NCBI GenBank assembly: GCA_018435055.1
Contig: JAHDOA010000001.1
Location: 1-41,491, forward strand
Source of the DNA: Pelotomaculum sp.
GTDB lineage: Bacteria > Bacillota > Desulfotomaculia > Desulfotomaculales > Pelotomaculaceae
DNA: 41,491 nt
Direction of reading: 5' to 3'
Under the pieces are notes generated by a model. The model had not been told where the DNA came from, ran no database searches, and saw only the letters and a list, made by a program, of their open reading frames with translations. Shown here piece after piece: positions 36,050 through 41,491 of the stretch. Each line of letters begins with the position of its first letter. Position 1 is the stretch's first letter. A program made the position numbers and the translations under genes.

Positions 36050-37117
36050 ATGTTTGCATACCATATAAATACACGTTACATAAAGGTTGACCAAAACCAT
36101 CCGGAGGCGGACGCCATAGCCGGGGCCGGGCTAATCCTGCGCCGGGGAGGCCTGGTGGCTTTCCCTACGGAAACAGTATATGGTCTGGGGGCTGACGCTA
36201 CAAACGCCCGGGCAGTCGCCAGGATTTTTGAGGCGAAGGGGCGCCCGCCGGACAACCCGATTATTGTGCATGTCGCCTCCCGCAGTCAGTTAAGCGCACT
36301 TGTGGTAGGCGTCCCTACTGCAGCGAAAATTCTTATGGACACCTTTTGGCCTGGCCCCCTGACTATTATCCTGCCTGCAGCCAAAGGGGTGCCTGAAGTG
36401 GTCACAGCCGGGCTGGCCACTGTAGCGGTGCGCATGCCCGATCATCCGGTCGCGCTGGAATTAATAAAAGTGGCCGGCGTACCTGTGGCCGCGCCCAGCG
36501 CCAACCTGTCGGGAAAGCCGAGTCCCACACATGCGGCACACGTTTTACAGGATCTCGACGGCCGTATTGAAGCCGTCCTGGACGGGGGGCCGGCCGGGGT
36601 CGGGGTGGAATCAACAGTTATTGATTTGACTGCAGAGGCGCCGGTTATTTTGAGGCCGGGAGGGATAACACCAGAAGAATTGGGCGCCTGCCTCGGTGAG
36701 GTAATTATAGATAGTGATGTTTTAGCAGGCAGTTACGATGGAGATAGTCCGCGTTCACCAGGAATGAAATACACACACTACGCGCCCCGCGCCCCGCTCC
36801 TGCTGGTGACAGGAAACGGGCCGGCAGTGGCGCTGAAGATTCGTCAGCTGGCCTGTGCGGAAAAATGCGTTGGCAGGCGGGTAGGTATTCTCACGTATTC
36901 CGACAGTAGCGATTTTTCCGCTGCGGGGGAGGTAGTTGTCGCCGGTCGCAGGGAAAGGCCCGAGACCGTCGCCGCCGGCTTATACTCCGCCTTGCGCCGT
37001 TTCAACGAGTTGGGTGTGGATGTTATTCTGGCGGAAGGCCTTGAGGAAAAAGGGGTGGGATTGGCGGTGATGAACCGGCTCAAAAAAGCTGCCGGTGGCC
37101 GTATTATACAAGTGTAA
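36050..37117 (+). CDS. tsaC: Threonylcarbamoyl-AMP synthase (Sua5/YwlC)
   Basis: It makes threonylcarbamoyl-AMP, the first intermediate in t6A modification at position 37 of ANN-reading tRNAs. The 355-residue protein has the YrdC domain (about 20-205; LVAFPTETVYGLGADATN, PSANLSGKPSPTH) and a C-terminal Sua5 domain (about 235-350), joined by PRSPGMKYTHYAPR. The long form corresponds to YwlC. The ATG follows GCGAGGT. The upstream region is all repeats. Position after prmC matches B. subtilis once spoIIR is skipped. Confidence 0.94.
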   Translation: MFAYHINTRYIKVDQNHPEADAIAGAGLILRRGGLVAFPTETVYGLGADATNARAVARIFEAKGRPPDNPIIVHVASRSQLSALVVGVPTAAKILMDTFWPGPLTIILPAAKGVPEVVTAGLATVAVRMPDHPVALELIKVAGVPVAAPSANLSGKPSPTHAAHVLQDLDGRIEAVLDGGPAGVGVESTVIDLTAEAPVILRPGGITPEELGACLGEVIIDSDVLAGSYDGDSPRSPGMKYTHYAPRAPLLLVTGNGPAVALKIRQLACAEKCVGRRVGILTYSDSSDFSAAGEVVVAGRRERPETVAAGLYSALRRFNELGVDVILAEGLEEKGVGLAVMNRLKKAAGGRIIQV

Positions 37118-37220
37118 GTTGCCCCATTAGCAGATAATAGATATACAGGGACAGTGTTTTGGGGTTTTAGAGCTGCTGCTAAGGTATGTTCCCGAAACTA
37201 AACGAAGCTGAGGATGCAAA

Positions 37221-37760
37221 ATGAGCTTTTTTACATTAATAGTACTGGCGGTGGCGCTTGGTACTGACGCCTTTTCCTTGTGTCTCGGAATTGGTATGGC
37301 TGGGGTAAACCGCAAGCAAATGTTGATCATCAGTGTTACTGTGCTTATATTTCATATCTTTATGCCGCTGGTTGGATGGTATACAGGCGAACTGGCCGGC
37401 GCCCTGCTGGGCCGGGCTGCGTCTTTCATCGGGTCTGCCCTGCTAATCTACCTTGGCGGCCGGATGATATGGGATAGCAGGCGGAAGGGGCGGGAAGCCG
37501 GGTTTAAGTTTAATTTTAATGCCTCGGGCCTCGTTCTGCTGGGAGCGAGCGTTAGCATAGACGCGCTGAGCGTGGGCTTTACCCTTGGCGCGCAGCAGGT
37601 CGATCTTTTGCTTACGGCTGCTACAATAGGTCTCGTCGCAGGAATTATGACTGCCGCCGGCCTGGCCTGCGGACGTTTTATGAGCAGCCTGGTGGGTGAA
37701 AGAGCCCAGTTTTTAGGCGGCGTAATCCTCATTGGTATTGGTGTTAAGCTGTTTTTTTAG
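37221..37760 (+). CDS. mntP: MntP-family manganese efflux pump
   Basis: MntP exports Mn2+ across the membrane. The 179-residue protein has six hydrophobic helices in two repeats, with LAVALGTDAFSLCLGIGMAG and GASVSIDALSVGFTLGAQ as the paired Asp-containing motifs. The upstream 100 bases have a TTAGCAG/CTGCTAA pairing (37128 and about 37172) but not the yybP-ykoY consensus. Position between tsaC and ywlE is as in B. subtilis. Confidence 0.92.
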   Translation: MSFFTLIVLAVALGTDAFSLCLGIGMAGVNRKQMLIISVTVLIFHIFMPLVGWYTGELAGALLGRAASFIGSALLIYLGGRMIWDSRRKGREAGFKFNFNASGLVLLGASVSIDALSVGFTLGAQQVDLLLTAATIGLVAGIMTAAGLACGRFMSSLVGERAQFLGGVILIGIGVKLFF

Positions 37761-37765
37761 GAAAA

Positions 37766-37960
37766 AACAATTTGACAGGATTTACAGGATTATATGGATT
37801 TACAGGATTTAAATTATTTATTACATATATTTCAACTAATACTTGATTATACTCCCAATATTTATTATCTTTGAGTATGTCAGTAATAATGATATTTATT
37901 AAAATGTTTTAGAATCCAGTTAATCTAATTTTAAATCTTGTTAATCCTGTCAATTTGTTT
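37766..37960. repeat. MITE-like element with ACAGGATT terminal repeats, copy 5
   Basis: The left end ACAATTTGACAGGATTTAC and the right end GTTAATCCTGTCAATTTGTT are inverted copies. Unit about 195 bp. The inside is AT-rich with no gene. Confidence 0.7.
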
Positions 37961-38000
37961 AAGATCTTTTTATCTTATAATTTATTAGGGGGTTCTAAGG

Positions 38001-38450
38001 ATGAAAATACTTTTTGTCTGCACCGGAAACACCTGCCGCAGCTGCATGGCAGAGGGGCTGGCAGGCAGATTACTGGAGGACAGGTTTGGCACAGGCGGTA
38101 ATATTGAGGTATATTCCGCTGGCCTGGCGGCATTACCGGAAGACGCCGCCTCTCCCTTTGCCGTGGAGGCCATGGCCTGGAAGGGGATTGACATAAGCGA
38201 TCACCGGGCGGCCATGCTAACAGCGGAAAGAATGCGTGAGGCGGATTTGATTTTAACCATGACGCGGGGACATCGTGAGCAGGTAAATAGTCTGTTTCCC
38301 GGGCATGCGGAAAGGGTTTTCGCCCTGGCTGATTTTGCCGGGCACGGGAGCGATGTGCCGGATCCGCTGGGACAAACCCTGGAAGCCTACCGCGAATGCG
38401 CCCGCAAGCTGGAGGAGATGATCGTACGCGTGCTGGACAAGCTTGACTGA
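38001..38450 (+). CDS. ywlE: Protein-arginine-phosphatase-type low-molecular-weight phosphatase YwlE
   Basis: The 149-residue protein begins KILFVCTGNTCRSCMAEGLA. The CX5R loop runs from C7 to R13 with Thr at position 11, the residue that in B. subtilis YwlE favours phosphoarginine over phosphotyrosine. The Asp general acid lies in the C-terminal DVPDPLGQ. Acting with McsB-type kinases it would regulate protein turnover; no mcsB is in the window. The upstream AGGGGGTTCTAAGG gives the ribosome binding site. Confidence 0.92.
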   Translation: MKILFVCTGNTCRSCMAEGLAGRLLEDRFGTGGNIEVYSAGLAALPEDAASPFAVEAMAWKGIDISDHRAAMLTAERMREADLILTMTRGHREQVNSLFPGHAERVFALADFAGHGSDVPDPLGQTLEAYRECARKLEEMIVRVLDKLD

Positions 38451-38458
38451 AAATGTAG

Positions 38459-38482
38459 GCGCGGCTTCAGCCGCAGATCTTT
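38459..38482. repeat. Composite repeat piece C2b
   Basis: GCGCGGCTTCAGCCGCAG followed by ATCTTT, matching 35937-35960. Confidence 0.65.
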
Positions 38483-38496
38483 GGCGGGCTAAAGAT

Positions 38497-38555
38497 CGCC
38501 CTGCAAGGTCGGGGGTGTCCCCATGCGTGTCAGGAGAACCGTTCCCTTGGCACGA
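38497..38555. repeat. Composite repeat piece C2a with GTGTCA-type palindrome B4
   Basis: CGCCCTGCAAGGTCGGGGGT followed by GTGTCAGGAGAACCGTTCCC and TTGGCACG, that is, C1a joined to a GTGTCA palindrome. Confidence 0.65.
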
Positions 38556-38627
38556 TGGTTTTGGACTACCGGCGACCATGGTTAAAAATGATCTATCCGG
38601 AGGGTTTTGAAGGGAAAATTGTATTTC

Positions 38628-38656
38628 TTGTAGAATCCTGTTAGTATACTTATATT
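38628..38656 (+). promoter_or_regulatory. Promoter of rpiB-glyA
   Basis: TTGTAG (38628-38633) and TATATT (38651-38656) are 17 bases apart. Transcription would start near 38662. Confidence 0.5.
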
Positions 38657-38661
38657 ATAAA

Positions 38662-38705
38662 ATGCCGGCCAGAGGCCCACTGTTTTAATCGTGGGATCCC
38701 GGCAT
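38662..38705 (+). other. Nested stem-loop at the 5' end of the rpiB leader
   Basis: ATGCCGG (38662-38668) pairs with CCGGCAT (38699-38705), and CCCAC (38676-38680) pairs with GTGGG (38691-38695) inside. It lies at the predicted transcript start and no T-run follows directly. Confidence 0.5.
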
Positions 38706-38757
38706 GTATGTTTTAACGAACAACACCAGACGCCAGGAAAGAAGGTCTTAACTAAGG

Positions 38758-39216
38758 ATGAGGGTTGCTCTAGCAGGCGATCACGGTGGTTTTAAGCTAA
38801 AAGAGCAGGTCGCCGGTATTTTCAAAGAGTGGGGAATAGACTACACAGATTTTGGCACATTTTCCGAGGATCCGGTAGACTACCCTGATATCGCCTTGCA
38901 AGTAGCGGAAGCTGTGCAAAGCGGCGACTATGAACGGGGCGTGATCTGCTGCGGTACTGGTATTGGCGTGGCCATAGCCGCGAACAAGGTGCCCGGCGTC
39001 AGGGCGTCCCAGTGCCACGATACTTTTTCAGCCAGGGCGGCCAGGGAACATAATAACGCCAACGTCCTCACCATGGGCCAGCGCGTCATTGGATCCGGCC
39101 TGGCCAGGGATATTGTCAAGGTCTGGCTGGGAGCAGAATTCCAGGGAGGCCGCCATGCCACCCGGGTAGATAAAATCAGTTACATAGAGCAAAAATATAA
39201 TTGTTTCAGCCGGTAG
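38758..39216 (+). CDS. rpiB: Ribose-5-phosphate isomerase B
   Basis: RpiB interconverts ribose 5-phosphate and ribulose 5-phosphate. The 152-residue protein begins [17 protein letters not shown]. The active-site Cys lies in [17 protein letters not shown] (about 62-78), and the His in the [20 protein letters not shown] segment is also present. The order ywlE-rpiB-glyA matches B. subtilis. ATG follows ACTAAGG, a weak site. glyA follows after 26 bases, so they are cotranscribed. Confidence 0.94.
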   Translation: MRVALAGDHGGFKLKEQVAGIFKEWGIDYTDFGTFSEDPVDYPDIALQVAEAVQSGDYERGVICCGTGIGVAIAANKVPGVRASQCHDTFSARAAREHNNANVLTMGQRVIGSGLARDIVKVWLGAEFQGGRHATRVDKISYIEQKYNCFSR

Positions 39217-39242
39217 CACTGCCGGTCGGGGGAGGATTTTTT

Positions 39243-40490
39243 ATGAAATTAATGCGGGTTCTTGCAGAGGTTGACCCGGAAGTAAGCCATGCCATCGGGC
39301 TTGAAACTAAACGCCAGCAGCAGACTTTAGAATTAATCGCTTCCGAGAACGTGGCCAGCCGGGCGGTGCTGGAGGCGCAGGGTTCGGTTTTGACCAACAA
39401 ATATGCTGAAGGATACCCGGGCCGCCGCTATTACGGGGGCTGCGAGTTTGTCGATATAGTGGAAAGCCTGGCCATATCAAGGGCCAGGGAGTTATTCGGC
39501 GCTGACTATGCCAACGTGCAGCCGCACTCAGGCGCGCAGGCCAACACCGCTGTCTATTTTGCCCTGCTGCAGCCGGGTGACACAATTTTGGGTATGGACC
39601 TGGCCCACGGGGGACACCTCACCCACGGCAGCCCGATTAATATTTCCGGAAAATATTTTAATACGGCTTTTTATGGTGTAGATAAGGAAACAGGCCGGAT
39701 TAATTATGAACAGCTCTTTGCAGCGGCGATGGAAAGCCGGCCAAAATTGATCATAGGTGGGGCCAGCGCTTACCCGCGCGAAATAGATTTTTACAAGATG
39801 AAGGAAGTGGCAGAAGAAGTAGGCGCGTATTTATTGGTAGACATGGCCCACATTGCCGGGCTGGTCGCGGCGGGACTGCATATGAGCCCGGTACCCCATG
39901 CGGATGTGGTTACTACCACCACCCATAAGACCCTGCGGGGACCGCGCGGCGGCCTGGTGTTAAGCAAATATGGCGACAAGTACGGTGTAAAACTCAACAG
40001 GGCTGTTTTCCCCGGCATCCAGGGAGGGCCGCTGATGCACGTTATAGCGGCGAAAGCGGTTGCCCTGAAGGAGGCGCTGGAGCCCGGCTTCAAAGAGTAT
40101 CAGCAACAAATTGTAAACAACGCACGGGCGCTGGCTTCAGCCCTGCTGGAGCGCGGCTTTGAACTGGTTTCCGGCGGGACCGACAACCATTTGCTCCTGG
40201 TTGATCTAAGAAGCAAGAATATTACAGGCAGTGAAGCCCAGGAACTATTTGATGTTGTGGGCGTAACCATAAATAAAAACGCGATACCGTTTGATCCCCA
40301 GCCGCCCAATATTGCCAGCGGCATCCGTATCGGCACTCCTGCAGTCACATCACGCGGTTTGGTTGAAGATGACATGGTCCAGATTGCGGAAATAATGGAC
40401 TACGCCGTTGTCAACCGCGACGATGCGGCCAAACTGGCCGGGGCGCGGGCAAAGGTAGCCGCCATTTGCGATAAGTACCCGCTGTATTGA
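39243..40490 (+). CDS. glyA: Serine hydroxymethyltransferase
   Basis: GlyA converts serine and tetrahydrofolate to glycine and methylene-THF. The 415-residue protein has the PLP lysine in [16 protein letters not shown], and [35 protein letters not shown] and [14 protein letters not shown] are all conserved. ATG 39243 follows GGGGGAGGA with good spacing. Length is typical. Confidence 0.97.
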   Translation: MKLMRVLAEVDPEVSHAIGLETKRQQQTLELIASENVASRAVLEAQGSVLTNKYAEGYPGRRYYGGCEFVDIVESLAISRARELFGADYANVQPHSGAQANTAVYFALLQPGDTILGMDLAHGGHLTHGSPINISGKYFNTAFYGVDKETGRINYEQLFAAAMESRPKLIIGGASAYPREIDFYKMKEVAEEVGAYLLVDMAHIAGLVAAGLHMSPVPHADVVTTTTHKTLRGPRGGLVLSKYGDKYGVKLNRAVFPGIQGGPLMHVIAAKAVALKEALEPGFKEYQQQIVNNARALASALLERGFELVSGGTDNHLLLVDLRSKNITGSEAQELFDVVGVTINKNAIPFDPQPPNIASGIRIGTPAVTSRGLVEDDMVQIAEIMDYAVVNRDDAAKLAGARAKVAAICDKYPLY

Positions 40491-40704
40491 GACGTGAGAA
40501 GCGGGAAGTGAGATGTGAGACTTGTGAGACAGAACGTCTTAATGCTCAAAAAGGCTAAAGGGAACGCCTGAATCCTGCGTCTTTCGGCCCACTGCGCACA
40601 ACTCATAATGTAGAACAAAAAAGATTTAACTTGTAGAGGACGAGGACACACCAACAACAAAAAGGGGACACATTTGTTAGATATGTCCCGATCGAGATTG
40701 GTCG
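40491..40704. other. Intergenic stretch without a gene, repeats only
   Basis: It holds purine-rich GTGAGA-type repeats (40493-40530), a stretch of no clear identity, and an ATATGTCCCGATCGAGAT piece (40681 on) matching 3155-3178. No gene or RNA was seen. Confidence 0.6.
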
Positions 40705-40802
40705 CGTGTCAGGAGAACGTCCATGACAATACTTGACACAGGAGAATGGATGAAAGTATCCATTTATTCCCGAACTTTCACATTAACCGTCCCCTTGACA
40801 CG
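40705..40802. repeat. 98-bp repeat, copy B5
   Basis: Nearly identical to 35771-35869. It starts CGTGTCAGGAG and ends CCGTCCCCTTGACACG. It ends 19 bases before the comEB start and contains the false upstream ATG 40746. Confidence 0.85.
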
Positions 40803-40820
40803 ATTGTAAGGAGCGAATCT

Positions 40821-41321
40821 ATGGACGTGGAAAAAATGCAGGGACCGCCCGCTGGCCTAAACCGGCAACGCCCGGCCCGGCCGGGCTGGGACGAGTATTT
40901 TATGAATATAGCGAGTGTCGTGGCCACGCGCTCGACTTGTCTCAGGAGGCAGGTGGGTTCTGTAGTGGTCAGGGACAAGCGGATCTTGTGCAGCGGTTAC
41001 AACGGGGCGCCGGCAGGTTTAAAGCACTGTTTGGATATCGGATGCCTGAGGGAGCAGAAAGGAATTCCTTCCGGCCAGCGCCATGAGCTCTGCCGGGGCC
41101 TGCACGCGGAGCAAAACGCGATCATCCAGGCTGCGGTGCACGGCACAGCCATCAAGGGTTCCGTTTATTATGTGACCCACCAGCCCTGTATCCTTTGCGC
41201 CAAAATCCTGATCAACGCGGGGATTAAAAAGGTGGTATTCCAGGGCGAATACCCCGACCCGATGGCCCTGGAACTGTTTGCAGAGGCAGGAGTCGAGCTA
41301 ATGCGTTACCAACCGGAGTAA
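40821..41321 (+). CDS. comEB: dCMP deaminase-family protein (ComEB)
   Basis: This zinc enzyme deaminates dCMP to dUMP, feeding dTTP synthesis. The 166-residue protein has the HAEQN zinc/proton-shuttle motif and PCILCAK, plus the GYNGAPAG loop. ATG 40821 follows AAGGAG; the longer frame from 40746 would start inside the 98-bp repeat. It follows glyA in the same direction. In B. subtilis it is a competence-operon gene; here it is linked to folate and nucleotide genes. Confidence 0.93.
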   Translation: MDVEKMQGPPAGLNRQRPARPGWDEYFMNIASVVATRSTCLRRQVGSVVVRDKRILCSGYNGAPAGLKHCLDIGCLREQKGIPSGQRHELCRGLHAEQNAIIQAAVHGTAIKGSVYYVTHQPCILCAKILINAGIKKVVFQGEYPDPMALELFAEAGVELMRYQPE

Positions 41322-41323
41322 AA

Positions 41324-41491
41324 CAATTTGACAGGATTAACAGGATTATTTGGATTAACAGACATCCATGCCGTTAAAGCGGCACCATCGGAAGGATGAA
41401 AATGACTTTCATAGAATCTCTTTCTTACGGCTGGCGGAGGGAGGTCGTATAATCCTGGTGCTGCGAGCCCGTTTAACAGACAGACCCCAAC
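41324..41491. repeat. ACAGGATT-type repeat, copy 6, and unassigned end of window
   Basis: AACAATTTGACAGGATTAAC (41326 on) matches the left end of copy 5. After about 41362 no gene or repeat could be supported to the end of the window. Confidence 0.6.

Noticed and set aside
37118-37220. yybP-ykoY manganese riboswitch before mntP
   Set aside because: Only one weak long-range stem is seen and the conserved core sequence is absent.
40746-40820. Upstream extension of comEB
   Set aside because: The stretch is part of the 98-bp repeat and has a near-identical copy elsewhere; AAGGAG supports ATG 40821.

Overview
The window looks like a chromosomal segment of a spore-forming, anaerobic Firmicute of the Desulfotomaculum/Pelotomaculum type (Peptococcaceae sensu lato). 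The evidence is spore genes (sleB, ypeB, spo0F), a SCIFF peptide (a clostridial marker), a DsrC with both redox cysteines, a T-box leader, strong GGAGG-type ribosome binding sites, frequent TTG and GTG starts, and roughly 50% GC. The species call is an inference from gene content and order only.

Layout. 1-1200 holds the tail of a PD-(D/E)XK (Rpn-type) transposase/nuclease gene and a decayed secreted-protein gene. 1352-4130 carries glnS, a small Cys-rich protein and an orphan SCIFF precursor of 49 residues. 4380-9427 carries a LysM-G5-M23 peptidase, a TPR protein, a gluzincin-type peptidase, murA and rlmH. About 9480-9757 is a free-standing structured RNA gene with its own promoter, a 14-bp closing stem and a terminator. 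dsrC follows, then the germination pair sleB-ypeB. 12545-18981 is an amino-acid module: a T-box leader (specifier read as GCC, Ala), an Lrp-type regulator, an aminotransferase, a lactate-permease-family carrier and iorAB (indolepyruvate:ferredoxin oxidoreductase).

From 19093 to the end the order closely follows the Bacillus subtilis argS-pyrG-spo0F-fba-tal-rho-rpmE-prfA-prmC-ywlC-mntP-ywlE-rpiB-glyA block. Lineage-specific additions are xapX, sppA, a Yip1-type protein, a zinc-ribbon protein, a DUF2062 protein, an M23 peptidase, a radical SAM enzyme, DUF1385 and comEB. spoIIR, which lies between prmC and ywlC in B. subtilis, is absent; about 370 bp of repeats sit there instead.

Functionally the block joins translation (glnS, argS, rpmE, prfA, prmC, ywlC, rlmH), one-carbon and pentose metabolism (glyA, rpiB, tal, fba), nucleotide synthesis (pyrG, comEB), cell wall and germination (murA, sleB, ypeB, two M23 peptidases) and sporulation signalling (spo0F). 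Intergenic spaces are crowded with at least three repeat families: ACAGGATT-type repeats forming terminal inverted repeats of MITE-like elements, GTGTCA...TGACAC palindromes including two nearly identical copies of about 98 bp, and shorter composite pieces.

The least expected observations are the orphan SCIFF gene, the unassigned structured RNA, and two genes (sleB and prmC) whose full-length reading frames have no ATG/GTG/TTG start and appear to begin at ATT and ATA behind good ribosome binding sites. No tRNA, rRNA or CRISPR array was seen.
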